Positions 1-8,030 of a DNA stretch of 10,108 bases are shown here, piece by piece (position 1 is the stretch's first letter; every line of letters begins with the position of its first letter). The position numbers and the translations under genes were made by a program. Under the pieces are notes generated by a model. The model searched no databases, had not been told where the DNA came from, and was given only the letters and a program-made list of their open reading frames with translations. Source of the DNA: Rhodoferax sp. (GTDB lineage Bacteria; Pseudomonadota; Gammaproteobacteria; Burkholderiales; Burkholderiaceae); assembly GCA_020048295.1 (NCBI GenBank), contig JAIFMT010000256.1, positions 1-10,108 of the forward strand, read 5' to 3'.

Positions 1-21
1 AGCGCTCGGCGCATAGCCGGT

Positions 22-41
22 GCAGTGGTTTAGGCCACTGC
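22..41. promoter_or_regulatory. 7-bp inverted repeat upstream of the two-component operon
   Basis: A perfect 7-bp dyad, GCAGTGG and CCACTGC separated by TTTAGG, lies about 90 nt before the response-regulator start. No T tract follows, so it is unlikely to be a factor-independent terminator of an upstream + strand gene. It could be an operator, perhaps for the regulator encoded just downstream, or a hairpin at the end of a preceding transcript. The rest of 1-131 shows no gene I can support; a frame continues upstream of the regulator from a GTG at 57, but its extra 25 residues do not resemble a receiver domain. Confidence 0.35.
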
Positions 42-131
42 TTATCCCGACTCTCCGTGGGGAATCATGCGCGCGCGAACCTATCAATTACCTTTCAGTT
101 TGGTGCACTCCTGAGCCCCTGCACCATAATC

Positions 132-818
132 ATGCGCATGCACATCCTATTGGCAGAAGATGAACATTCACTGGGCGAGTGGCTAAGCAAGGCGCTGGAG
201 CAAAGCGGCAACCGTGTCGATTGGCGCGATGATGGCCGACTGGTTGAGCAGGCGCTGGGCGAGACGGATTACGACGCGCTGGTGCTTGACCTGGGACTAC
301 CAGGGCGCAGTGGCGGCGATATCTTGCGTCGCCTGCGCGCGCGCGACCAGCGCTTGCCGGTGCTGATTCTGACGGCACGCGACTCACTGAGCGAACGCGT
401 CAACGCCCTTAACGAGGGCGCGGACGACTTTCTGGCCAAACCGTTTGCGCTGGCCGAGCTCGAAGCACGGCTGACGGCACTGGTGCGCCGCGCCCGTGGC
501 AGTGAGCACCCCCGCTTTGCCTGTGGGCCGTTGCTGTTCGATGCCGTGTTGCGACAATTCTCGCTGGGGTCGGACGTGCTGGCGCTGTCACCGCGCGAAC
601 ACGCGCTGCTGAAAGCCCTGATTCAGCGTAGCGGCGAACCGATGTCGCGCCAGCAGGTGATGGACCGGGTCTTTCACGATGACGGGGACGTGCAGCCAAG
701 TGTGATTGACGTTCTGGTACACCGGCTGAGAAAGCGCCTGGATCAAAGTGGCGTGCGTATCCATACCTATCGGGGCCTGGGCTATGTTCTGGAATCGGAT
801 CCGTCGGGCCAGTCTTAA
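132..818 (+). CDS. tctD: OmpR-family response regulator, TctD-like
   Basis: Cytoplasmic DNA-binding regulator of about 228 residues, the normal length for the family. The receiver domain (about 3-120) has the acidic pocket AEDE (E9, D10), the phospho-acceptor D53 in VLDLGLPG, T81 in LTARD and K103 in LAKPF. A winged-helix domain (about 135-222) ends in the typical HTYRGLGYVLE wing. I chose ATG 132 (ATG 138 is equally possible) because the receiver's first strand, MHILLAEDE, starts there; no strong Shine-Dalgarno sequence is visible. The gene overlaps the kinase gene by 35 nt, which implies coupled translation. The pair resembles TctD/TctE and the Bordetella BctD/BctE regulators of tricarboxylate uptake. 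The family call is firm; the ligand is inferred from the downstream binding protein. Other OmpR-class names such as QseB-like are possible. Confidence 0.9.
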   Translation: MRMHILLAEDEHSLGEWLSKALEQSGNRVDWRDDGRLVEQALGETDYDALVLDLGLPGRSGGDILRRLRARDQRLPVLILTARDSLSERVNALNEGADDFLAKPFALAELEARLTALVRRARGSEHPRFACGPLLFDAVLRQFSLGSDVLALSPREHALLKALIQRSGEPMSRQQVMDRVFHDDGDVQPSVIDVLVHRLRKRLDQSGVRIHTYRGLGYVLESDPSGQS

Positions 819-2172
819 GCTGCGGCTGCTGGCACTGCTGCTGCCGATCATGGCGCTGGTCATCGTCACCAGCCTGTGGCTCACCCGTGCCGATGCGGTG
901 GCTTCGGCCAATACGGCGTACGACCGCTCGCTGCTGGGTGCCATCAAGGCGCTTGACCTGAACGTCTCGACGGCTTCAGGCGGCTTGTCGGTTGAGCTGC
1001 CGTACCGCCTTTTCGAATTTTTTGAGTTGACGGCCACTGGCAACGTCTATTTTCGGGTGGCCACCGAAGACGGCCTGGTAGAAATCGGCAGCCCCGATTT
1101 GCCGGCACCACCTGCGCCCCTGAAGCAGGGCAAACCGGTGTTTTACGATGCCACCTATTTTGGCGAGACGGTGCGCGTGGGCGCTTTCATGCGGCCACTG
1201 GAGCAAACACTCACCACCAGTGCCTCCCCGCAGTTGGTAATCCAGGTGGCTGAAAGCACCGCATCGCGTGAACAGTACACCGCCAGTTTCATGCGTAGCG
1301 CGGCACTGCGGGATGCGCTGTTTTTTGTCGTCGTGAGCATGGCCGTGGTGCTGGGACTGAGCTTGGCGTTGCGACCGCTGACGCGACTGGCCAGGCAAAC
1401 CCGTGAGCGGGAACCCAGCGATTTGCGGCCGCTGCAAGCCGCTGACCTGCCCAGTGATGTGCGCCCCCTGGTGGAGGCAGTCAACCAGCAAATTGCCCGC
1501 ACCGAAGCGCTGGTGGCACAGCGGCGCAGTTTTGTCGATGATGCCTCGCACCAATTGCGCACGCCGCTGACCACCTTGCGCGCCCAGCTTGATTATTTGC
1601 TGCGCGAGACCGACCCCCAAAAAAGGCAGATTGCATTGAACGCCCTGTCAGATGACCTGGGTCACGCGATTCGTGCCACCAATCAGTTGCTGACGCTGGC
1701 ACGCAGTGACGCAGCGATGGCACAGATGGAGCGCTTTGACCTGGCCGACCTGGCGCGCGAAGTGGCGCTGGAACTGCTGCCGCTAGCACGCGGGCGGGAC
1801 ATCGATTTCGGTGTTGAAATCGCCTCAGACCCGTTGCCTTGCGAGGGTGACCGCGGCTTGCTCAAGCAAGCCCTGACCAATATCGCGCACAACGCCATCG
1901 GGCATGGGCGCGCGCAAGGCATCGTCACCCTGAATGCGGCGGCCGACCCGCTGGGCTACTGCCTGCAGGTGTGCGACGATGGCGAGGGCGTTGATGCGGC
2001 GATGCTGGCGCGGCTAGGCCAGCGGTTTGTCAAAAGCCGAGGCAGCCGGGGTTCCGGTCTGGGGCTGGCGATTGCCAGATCGGTCGTCGAGCGCCATCAC
2101 GGCCGACTGCGTATTGAACCCGCCCCGGCAGGCCATGGCCTGCTGGTAACCCTTTGGTGGCCCAAATCATGA
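784..2172 (+). CDS. tctE: TctE-like membrane sensor histidine kinase
   Basis: Inner-membrane kinase of about 462 residues that should phosphorylate the regulator encoded upstream. A first membrane helix (about 13-33) is followed by a periplasmic sensor region of about 140 residues resembling the 2CSK_N domain of TctE-type kinases, then a second helix (about 177-197). The dimerisation domain carries H256 in DASHQLRTPL. The ATPase domain has N370 in the N box (NIAHNA), D398 in CDDGEGV and the G2 box GSGLGLAI (423-430). All catalytic boxes are present, so it should be active. The start at ATG 784 lies inside the end of the regulator gene, after a G-rich stretch; an in-frame start at 748 would only add residues encoded within the regulator. 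Its stop overlaps the start of the binding-protein gene (ATGA), so all three genes form one coupled operon. Confidence 0.9.
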   Translation: MFWNRIRRASLKLRLLALLLPIMALVIVTSLWLTRADAVASANTAYDRSLLGAIKALDLNVSTASGGLSVELPYRLFEFFELTATGNVYFRVATEDGLVEIGSPDLPAPPAPLKQGKPVFYDATYFGETVRVGAFMRPLEQTLTTSASPQLVIQVAESTASREQYTASFMRSAALRDALFFVVVSMAVVLGLSLALRPLTRLARQTREREPSDLRPLQAADLPSDVRPLVEAVNQQIARTEALVAQRRSFVDDASHQLRTPLTTLRAQLDYLLRETDPQKRQIALNALSDDLGHAIRATNQLLTLARSDAAMAQMERFDLADLAREVALELLPLARGRDIDFGVEIASDPLPCEGDRGLLKQALTNIAHNAIGHGRAQGIVTLNAAADPLGYCLQVCDDGEGVDAAMLARLGQRFVKSRGSRGSGLGLAIARSVVERHHGRLRIEPAPAGHGLLVTLWWPKS

Positions 2173-3131
2173 AACTTCTGCTGATCTTGCTGACCTTGCT
2201 GCAGGCCTATGCCCACGCAGCAGCCATCGACAACGCCACCTGCATTGCGCCCGCCAAGCCCGGTGGTGGCTTCGATCTGACTTGCCAACTGGTTCGCGAA
2301 GCGCTGCGAAAATCAGAGCAGACACGCACCCCTCTGAGCATCACCTTTCAGCCCGGTGGCATTGGCGCGCTGGCCTTTCACAGCACGCTCAAGCAACGTC
2401 CGGCCGATGGGCATGCCGTGGTGGCATTTTCGTCAGGCTCGCTGCTCAATCTGGCACAAGGCCGGTTTGGCCCCTACTCGGCCAGCGATGTCCGCTGGCT
2501 GGCCGCGCTGGGCCAGGACTACGGCGTGATTGCAGTGCGTCGGGACTCCCCATTTCACACGCTGGCGCAACTGATGCAAGCGCTGCGCGAGTCACCGAAC
2601 CGCATTGTTTTTGGTGCCGGTGGCTCCATCGGCAGTCAGGACTGGATGAAGGTGGTGCTGCTGGCCAAGGCCGCTGGCGTGAGCCACAAGGTGATCCGCT
2701 TTGTTGCCTTTGAGGGCGGCGGCGATGCCATTTCGGCGCTGCGCAGTGAGCATGTGCACGTGGTGTCGGGCGATACGGCCGAGGTTGCCCGCCAGATCGA
2801 CCAAGGCGCAATGGTGCGGGTTCTGGCGGTCTTTTCAGACAAACGATTGACCGGAAGATGGTCCACCACACCGACCGCCAAAGAACAGGGTTACAACATT
2901 CACTGGCCCGTTTTGCGTGGCATCTACATGGGGCCCGGCGTATCTGAGCGCGACTACCGCGATTGGTCAGAAGCCTTGCACCGCGCCGCCGCCCATGCCA
3001 GCTTTCCAAAAGAGCTGGCAGCGGCCGGCTTTCAGCCGGGCTGGCTGATGGGCCAGGCCCTGGAGGAGCAGGTCAACCAGCAAATTGCGCGCTACCGTCA
3101 AATGGCCGCTGAATTCGGTCGCACCCGCTGA
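2169..3131 (+). CDS. Bug-family periplasmic tricarboxylate-binding protein (TctC-like)
   Basis: Secreted solute-binding protein of about 320 residues, the usual Bug/TctC length. The N-terminus is a signal peptide: MK, a leucine-rich core, then a likely cut after AYAHAAA. The mature part begins with the family stretch CIAPAKPGGGFDLTC, whose two cysteines could form a disulfide. It continues with QPGGIGALAF, the FGAGGSIGSQDWMK segment and VAFEGGGDAISAL, all typical of tricarboxylate receptors of tripartite transporters. ATG 2169 is preferred because it places the signal peptide correctly and gives the ATGA overlap with tctE. No tctB or tctA follows; the next gene converges 31 nt away. In Bordetella pertussis the homologue BctC passes the citrate signal to the BctE kinase, so a sensing role is plausible here. 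The exact ligand (citrate or another di/tricarboxylate) cannot be read from the sequence. Confidence 0.88.
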   Translation: MKLLLILLTLLQAYAHAAAIDNATCIAPAKPGGGFDLTCQLVREALRKSEQTRTPLSITFQPGGIGALAFHSTLKQRPADGHAVVAFSSGSLLNLAQGRFGPYSASDVRWLAALGQDYGVIAVRRDSPFHTLAQLMQALRESPNRIVFGAGGSIGSQDWMKVVLLAKAAGVSHKVIRFVAFEGGGDAISALRSEHVHVVSGDTAEVARQIDQGAMVRVLAVFSDKRLTGRWSTTPTAKEQGYNIHWPVLRGIYMGPGVSERDYRDWSEALHRAAAHASFPKELAAAGFQPGWLMGQALEEQVNQQIARYRQMAAEFGRTR

Positions 3132-3162
3132 TGGCGACTGACCAGCGTGTGCAACCGCAGGG

Positions 3163-5676
3163 CTAGCCCGCCTGCCGGAACGCCATCACCGCCTGGTTGC
3201 GCAGCGTGCGCAGCATGGCCAGCTCTTTTTCGTCGAGCACCAGGCCGCCCTGCTGATCTTTGTCAGCGTAGATCAGGCCAAACGGCCGGCCTTTGAGCAG
3301 CAGCGGCAAGATCAAAAACGTGGGCGCGTTGTAGAACTTTTTGTACCAGGCTGGCAAGCGCTGGGCAATGCGCGGGTCGCTGGCATCGCTGATCAGGGTG
3401 TCGGCCCCCTTGTTGCAAATCGTGGCAAACAGGTCGGGCACGGCGGCAGCGGTCATCGGCACGCTGAAGGCCTTCACCACTCCTTCGACTCCGGGGCCCA
3501 GGCCAAAACGGCCGGTCAGGGTGTCGGTTTTGGGATCGCGCATGCAGAAAACCACGCGGTGAAAATCCAGCGCCCGGAACATGGCTTCCAGAATCATGCG
3601 CAGCACGTCGCTGAGTTTGAAGTCTTCCACCATGGCGTTGGTGATGTCCTGAATGCCGGCGGCCAGCGTCTGGGAAATATGGTCGGTGCGCGGGGCCACC
3701 ACCGGCGCGGCAGGTGCAGCAGCGGGTGTCGTGGTGGGCGTGGCAGCTGCCGTATCGCGCACAGGCATCACTTGTGTCGCCTGCAACTCGGTGGCGTTGA
3801 GTGTGTCATGGTCACCCAGCGAATATTCCACATGCGTCTGGGTGGCTGCGTCCGCGGGTTTGAGCAGGTGCGATGCGGGCGACTCGGGCCGCACCGACAG
3901 GTCCATGGCACCGGCCAGCTCAGCGAGCTTTTTGCGTGCCACCCCTGTGGCAGCCTGCAAATGCTCAGGCGACATGCCCAGCACCTTGCCATAGCGCCTG
4001 GACACCGCTGCCAGACGGCTATCCACCACGGCGGGGTCGGCGTGCAGCATGGCATCGGCCATTTCGTTGGCCACCCGGGTGCCCCAGCGCAGCCGCACCT
4101 GGGCGTCTTTGGGGGTCTGGCTGGGCGGGTCGCCGGTTGGCTTGACGATACAGCGCTGGATGCTCTCTGGCAGGCCCCAGGCTTTGGAGACGCCCAACCC
4201 CAGCGCCTCAAAGCTCATGCCCAGCACGCGGGTGGATGCGGCCTCTTCGCTGGCCGGGCTGCGCGGGTCATGCACCAGCGCGCGAATGCTGGCGGCTTCT
4301 TCAGGAAAATAAAACTGACTCAACATGCGCCCCAGGTTCTGGAACAGGGCACCAATAAAAGCCTCTTCCCCCTCGGCAGTGGTGTTGCCCAACTCAGCGG
4401 CAATCGAGCCGGCCATCAACGCCCGCACAAATTCCTCGCGCAACAAATGGGCGTTGCTCTTGTCCTGCATGTGCTCCAGCAGCACCAGGCTCAGCGCCAT
4501 GTTGCGAATGCCATTGAAGCCCACCAGGCTGACGGCACGCGACACCGTGCCAATGCTGCTGCCGCGCGAAAAGTGAGCGCTGTTGACCAGCCGCAGCAGT
4601 TTGTTGGTCAGCGCCACGTCTTTCAGGATTTCGTTGGTGACGCTGTTGACGCTTTCCTTCTCGGACGTGGCCATGCTCTGGATACGCACCACCGACTCGG
4701 ATAGCGCCGGAAAATCGCTCTTGTTGCGCATGCGCCGCAGCAAAAAATCCAGCGTGCTGTTTTTTGAGCCACTGTCAGTGGCCGGTGCCATCTGTGCGGC
4801 GCGCTGGTTGCTGGCCCACTCCAGCAGTGCGTCCAAGAACACCTGCGCACTGGGGTAACGCTGGCTGGCGTCAAACGCGGTGGCCCGCATCAAAATGGCG
4901 CGCAGCGGGTCGTCCAGACGCTGCTGCAGATCAGGCGGCACCGGCAACGGCTCGCTGGCGGCCTTGTGCAGCGCGCTTTGCAGGTCGCGCCCGGTGCGCA
5001 GTGGTTTGCCGCGCAGCAACTCGCCAAGCATCAGGCCGGCCGAATAAATGTCCATCAGTGGGGTCACGGCTTCTCCGCGCACGGCTTCGGGGGCCATGTA
5101 GGCCGGGCTGCCCGCCACCTCCACCTCGGTGGGCTTTGCCTGACCCGGGTCAAAGCGCGCGGCAATGCCAAAGTCCATCACCCGGGCATGGCCGCTGCTG
5201 TCCATCAGCACGTTGGACGGTTTGAGGTCCCGGTGCACCACGCCGCTGGCGTGCGCGGCCACCAGCGCGCTGAGCACATCCTGCATCACCGCAGCGGCCT
5301 GCGTGGCCGGCATCGGCCCCTGCGCGGCGAGCTGCTGCGCCAGTGTCTGCCCGGGCACATACTCAAACACCATGTAGGGTTGCTGGTCCTGCACGTCGGC
5401 CTCGAACACCGGCACGATGTTGGGGTGCGTCAGCCGGCTGACGCTGCGCGCCTCTTGCAGCCACTGGTTGACCACGCCAGCGCCAGACTCCTGCACCGCC
5501 AGCATCACCTTGATCGCCACCTCGCGCTCCAGCCGGGGGTCAAACGCCAACCAGACCTTGGCCTGCGCGCCTTGGCCCAGCAGCCGCCTGAGCTGAAACC
5601 GCCCCAGCGTGACAGGGTCTGCAGAGGCCATTCCAACAGTGCGCTTGAGCGTTGCCAGTGGTGAAAAATCAGCCAA
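3163..5676 (-). CDS. Ser/Thr protein kinase with HDOD and GAF domains
   Basis: Large soluble signalling protein of 837 residues with no membrane helix. The Hanks-type kinase (about 27-287) has a glycine loop GQGAQAKV (34-41; the third glycine is alanine), K56 in VAIKV, E75, HRDLKPSN (H148-N155, catalytic D150), DFG 168-170 and APE 195-197, so it looks catalytically competent. An HDOD domain follows (about 310-510); the place where HD phosphohydrolases carry HD reads QN in ALFQNLGRML (446-447), as expected for a non-hydrolytic HDOD. A Pro/Ala/Thr-rich linker (about 642-662) leads to a C-terminal GAF-like domain (about 675-835), which may bind a small ligand. The start is probably TTG at 5676, with AGGGA 9 nt upstream; ATG at 5631 would keep the kinase domain but lacks a good ribosome site. 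It is divergent from ompR. Targets are unknown. Confidence 0.9.
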   Translation of the reverse strand: MADFSPLATLKRTVGMASADPVTLGRFQLRRLLGQGAQAKVWLAFDPRLEREVAIKVMLAVQESGAGVVNQWLQEARSVSRLTHPNIVPVFEADVQDQQPYMVFEYVPGQTLAQQLAAQGPMPATQAAAVMQDVLSALVAAHASGVVHRDLKPSNVLMDSSGHARVMDFGIAARFDPGQAKPTEVEVAGSPAYMAPEAVRGEAVTPLMDIYSAGLMLGELLRGKPLRTGRDLQSALHKAASEPLPVPPDLQQRLDDPLRAILMRATAFDASQRYPSAQVFLDALLEWASNQRAAQMAPATDSGSKNSTLDFLLRRMRNKSDFPALSESVVRIQSMATSEKESVNSVTNEILKDVALTNKLLRLVNSAHFSRGSSIGTVSRAVSLVGFNGIRNMALSLVLLEHMQDKSNAHLLREEFVRALMAGSIAAELGNTTAEGEEAFIGALFQNLGRMLSQFYFPEEAASIRALVHDPRSPASEEAASTRVLGMSFEALGLGVSKAWGLPESIQRCIVKPTGDPPSQTPKDAQVRLRWGTRVANEMADAMLHADPAVVDSRLAAVSRRYGKVLGMSPEHLQAATGVARKKLAELAGAMDLSVRPESPASHLLKPADAATQTHVEYSLGDHDTLNATELQATQVMPVRDTAAATPTTTPAAAPAAPVVAPRTDHISQTLAAGIQDITNAMVEDFKLSDVLRMILEAMFRALDFHRVVFCMRDPKTDTLTGRFGLGPGVEGVVKAFSVPMTAAAVPDLFATICNKGADTLISDASDPRIAQRLPAWYKKFYNAPTFLILPLLLKGRPFGLIYADKDQQGGLVLDEKELAMLRTLRNQAVMAFRQAG

Positions 5677-5765
5677 GATGAAATGTCCCTAGTGAATCAA
5701 ATAAGCAAAAAAGAAGCGCCTGCCAAGCGCACAAAAGCGGTAACCACTATAGCGAAATTCATGCC

Positions 5766-5778
5766 GGGTCACTGACCC
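5766..5778. promoter_or_regulatory. 13-bp palindrome, candidate operator
   Basis: GGGTCA-C-TGACCC is a perfect dyad with a one-base centre in the divergent control region. Its centre is 18 bp from that of the next palindrome (5784-5796). It lies just upstream of a possible -10 hexamer for the minus-strand kinase gene, where a dimeric regulator could act. The binding protein is unknown. Confidence 0.45.
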
Positions 5779-5781
5779 AAT

Positions 5782-5809
5782 CGGTTTGTAACAAACTGTC
5801 AACAAACCG
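5782..5809. promoter_or_regulatory. Overlapping inverted and direct repeats, candidate OmpR site
   Basis: CGGTTTGT (5782-5789) and ACAAACCG (5802-5809) form a perfect 8-bp inverted repeat with a 12-nt spacer. Inside it, GTTTGT-A-ACAAAC (5784-5796) is a 13-bp palindrome, and AACAAAC recurs in direct orientation at 5790 and 5801, one helical turn (11 bp) apart. Direct half-sites at about one-turn spacing are how OmpR-class regulators bind, and TGTAACA resembles the GTTACA-like core reported for enterobacterial OmpR. A matching inverted half-site TGTTACA sits at 5854-5860 just before ompR. Autoregulation by OmpR is therefore a reasonable inference. Confidence 0.5.
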
Positions 5810-5878
5810 TGCGTATCGCCACAAAGGCGCGCCAAGCCGAGCAAAATAGGTCATGTTACAAATTCCGGTGAAGCGAGT

Positions 5879-6610
5879 ATGACTGCAATGACCGCCCGTG
5901 TTGACAAGATTTTGGTGGTGGATGACGACGCGCGCATCCGCGACCTGTTGCGCCGTTATCTGACGCAACAGGGCTTTGACGTGCTGCTGGCCGAAGACGG
6001 CAAAGCCATGGCGCGCCTGCTACAGCGCGACACGGTGGACCTGATCGTGCTTGACCTGATGATGCCAGGTGACGACGGCCTGACCGTGTGCCGCAAGCTG
6101 CGCGCGGCACACGACCCAACACCGGTCATCATGCTCACCGCCAAGGGCGAAGACATCGACCGCATCATTGGCCTGGAGGTCGGTGCCGACGACTACCTGT
6201 GCAAACCCTTCAACCCGCGCGAACTGCTGGCGCGCATCCACGCCGTGCTACGCCGCCGTCCCGCCACAGAGGCCCCCGGCGCACCCTCGGCTGACATGGA
6301 GGTGGTGGCGTTTGGCCCGTTCAGCCTTGACCTGGGCGCGCGCAGCCTGCGCCGGGGCGACGAGCCACTGGTGCTGACCAGCGGCGAATTTGCCATGCTC
6401 AAGGCACTGGTGCGCCACCCCCGGCAACCCTTGTCGCGCGACAAACTGGCCCAACTCACGCGCGGACGCGGCATCGAGCCATTCGATCGCAGTCTGGATG
6501 TGCAGGTGTCGCGCTTGCGCAAGCTGATCGAAACCGATGCCGCCGCACCGCGCTATATCCAGACGGTATGGGGCATCGGCTACGTGTTTGTGCCAGATGG
6601 CAGCCCCTGA
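5879..6610 (+). CDS. ompR: Response regulator OmpR
   Basis: DNA-binding response regulator of 243 residues, close to the 239 of E. coli OmpR. The receiver (about 9-125) shows VVDDDARIR (D15-D17), the phospho-acceptor D59 in VLDLMMPGDDG, T87 in MLTAKGED and K109 in LCKPFNP. The C-terminal winged helix (about 140-238) contains the RGRGIEPFDRSLDVQVSRLR stretch and VWGIGYVFVPDG, which are distinctive for OmpR itself rather than the wider family. The start at ATG 5879 follows a weak GGTGAAG ribosome site; ATG 5888 is an alternative. The end overlaps envZ by 14 nt, so both are translated from one message. In known bacteria this pair responds to osmolarity and acidity and controls porins and envelope genes; targets here are not visible. 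Confidence 0.93.
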   Translation: MTAMTARVDKILVVDDDARIRDLLRRYLTQQGFDVLLAEDGKAMARLLQRDTVDLIVLDLMMPGDDGLTVCRKLRAAHDPTPVIMLTAKGEDIDRIIGLEVGADDYLCKPFNPRELLARIHAVLRRRPATEAPGAPSADMEVVAFGPFSLDLGARSLRRGDEPLVLTSGEFAMLKALVRHPRQPLSRDKLAQLTRGRGIEPFDRSLDVQVSRLRKLIETDAAAPRYIQTVWGIGYVFVPDGSP

Positions 6611-7997
6611 GCCACATGGCCCCAGCGCGAACTTTGACGACGCGCCGATCACCCACGGTGGCCGGCGCGGACTGAGCCTGTTCTGGCGCACCTTCTTTCT
6701 GCAGGCGCTGTTGCTGGTGGGCTGCGTGCTGGCGTGGACCGAAACGCTGCACGAGCTTGAATTTGAGCCACGCGCCATTCATACCGCCCGCCAGGTGGCT
6801 TCGGTGGTCAATCTGAGCCGGGCCGCCGTGAAGCACGCCGATGCGATAGACCGGGTGTCGCTGTTCAAGACCATGAAAGACCAGGAACACGTCATTATTC
6901 AGCCGCGCGAGCCCAGCGACAGCTATGAGCAGCAGGACAGCGACGACATCAGCCAGCACATCGCACAAGAGGTCAAGACCCGGCTCGGGCCCGGCACGCT
7001 GGTGGCCAAAAGCGTCAACGGCGTGGAGGGCTTCTGGGTTGGCTTTGCGATTGACCAGGACCGCTACTGGCTGAAAACAGATCGCTCCCGCTTCGACCAG
7101 GCCACCGGCCAGACCTGGCTGGTGTGGCTGCTGACTGCCGCCGTGCTGTCGCTGGCAGGGGCGGCCTGGATTGCCGGTTTGATCAACCGGCCGCTGAAAA
7201 ACCTGGCGTTTGCCGCCAAGCGCGTGCGCACCGGCGACTTTGAGGCCAGCCGGCTCGATGAGACGGTGAGCACCCACGAAATCCGGGCGGTCAATGTCGG
7301 CTTCAACCGCATGACGCAAAAACTCGCCAAGGTCGAGCAGGACCGCGCCGTCATGCTGGCCGGCATTTCGCACGACCTGCGCACGCCGTTGGCCCGGTTG
7401 CGCCTGGAGATTGAACTCAGCGTGGAAGACTTGCAAGCGCGCGAGCACATGGCCAATGACATCGCGCAGATCGATGCCATCATCGGCAAGTTTCTGGATT
7501 ACGCGCGCCCCGGCAGCATGGCCCTCAAGCCGGTGCTGCTCAACCGCGTGGTTGAAGACACCCTGCGCCCGTGGCGCAACCGCACCGATGTGCAACTGCG
7601 GGTGGCGCTGCAAGAGGGCCTGCGGGTGCAAGCCGACCCGGTCGAGTTGCAGCGGGTGCTGAGCAACCTGCTGGAAAACGCCCACCGCTATGGCAGAAAC
7701 GTCGAGGACGAGCAGCTCCAGATCGACATTTCCGCGCGCCAGCAAGGCAAAAAAGTGCTGCTGCGCATTCGCGACCACGGGCCCGGCGTGCCGCCAGAGC
7801 AACTCAAACAGCTCACCACCCCATTCTTTAGGGGCGAAACCGGGCGCACCGCCAGCAACAGCACCGGTCTGGGGCTGGCCATCGTCGAGCAGACCATTGC
7901 CCGCATGGGCGGCGCCTTTGAGCTCAGCAACGCCAACAGTGGCGGCTTGTGCACCAACATCCTGCTGACGCACACCAGCGGGGAGGTGGCGGATTGA
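6597..7997 (+). CDS. envZ: Osmosensor histidine kinase EnvZ
   Basis: Inner-membrane sensor kinase of about 466 residues (E. coli EnvZ has 450). A cytoplasmic N-terminus leads to helix 1 (about 27-47), a periplasmic domain of about 125 residues, helix 2 (about 173-195) and a HAMP linker (about 193-246). The dimerisation domain has H259 in GISHDLRTPLARLRLE, very close to the EnvZ H box. The ATPase domain has N361 in NLLENAHRYG, the G1 box RDHGPGVP (D393, G395, G397) and the G2 box STGLGLAI (G424, G426). ATG 6597 is favoured because it lies 14 nt inside the end of ompR; an upstream in-frame start at 6537 would only read through ompR sequence. The periplasmic part is rich in acidic and polar residues. 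All kinase and phosphatase motifs appear intact. Confidence 0.92.
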   Translation: MAAPEPHGPSANFDDAPITHGGRRGLSLFWRTFFLQALLLVGCVLAWTETLHELEFEPRAIHTARQVASVVNLSRAAVKHADAIDRVSLFKTMKDQEHVIIQPREPSDSYEQQDSDDISQHIAQEVKTRLGPGTLVAKSVNGVEGFWVGFAIDQDRYWLKTDRSRFDQATGQTWLVWLLTAAVLSLAGAAWIAGLINRPLKNLAFAAKRVRTGDFEASRLDETVSTHEIRAVNVGFNRMTQKLAKVEQDRAVMLAGISHDLRTPLARLRLEIELSVEDLQAREHMANDIAQIDAIIGKFLDYARPGSMALKPVLLNRVVEDTLRPWRNRTDVQLRVALQEGLRVQADPVELQRVLSNLLENAHRYGRNVEDEQLQIDISARQQGKKVLLRIRDHGPGVPPEQLKQLTTPFFRGETGRTASNSTGLGLAIVEQTIARMGGAFELSNANSGGLCTNILLTHTSGEVAD

Positions 7998-8030
7998 GCG
8001 GCAATGAGCAGGCCAATATGTTATTCATTT

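Larger units (their letters stand above)
5677..5878. promoter_or_regulatory. Divergent control region between kinase gene and ompR
   Basis: This intergenic region must hold promoters for the minus-strand kinase gene and the plus-strand ompR-envZ operon. It is clearly more AT-rich than its neighbours. On the minus strand a TATAGT hexamer (5745-5750 region) could be a -10 element for the kinase gene, but no convincing -35 pairs with it. The ribosome site AGGGA of the kinase gene lies at about 5686-5690. Two odd palindromes and several TGTAACA-like half-sites are listed separately. No gene is visible here. Confidence 0.6.

Noticed and set aside
57..131. N-terminal extension of the response regulator from GTG 57
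   Set aside because: The extra residues do not resemble a receiver domain, and the conserved first strand starts right after ATG 132/138.
3152..3178. Possible terminator between the convergent Bug and kinase genes
   Set aside because: Only a 5-bp GCAGG/CCTGC stem with a bulge is found, mostly inside the kinase coding end, and no T tract follows.
3559..4704. Long plus-strand open frame opposite the HDOD and kinase parts
   Set aside because: It is His/Gly/Gln-rich with no recognisable domain and lies within a clearly conserved gene on the other strand.
6456..7973. Very long open frame on the minus strand opposite envZ
   Set aside because: It is antisense to a gene with all kinase motifs intact and shows no family features; the high GC at third codon positions keeps the opposite frame free of stops.
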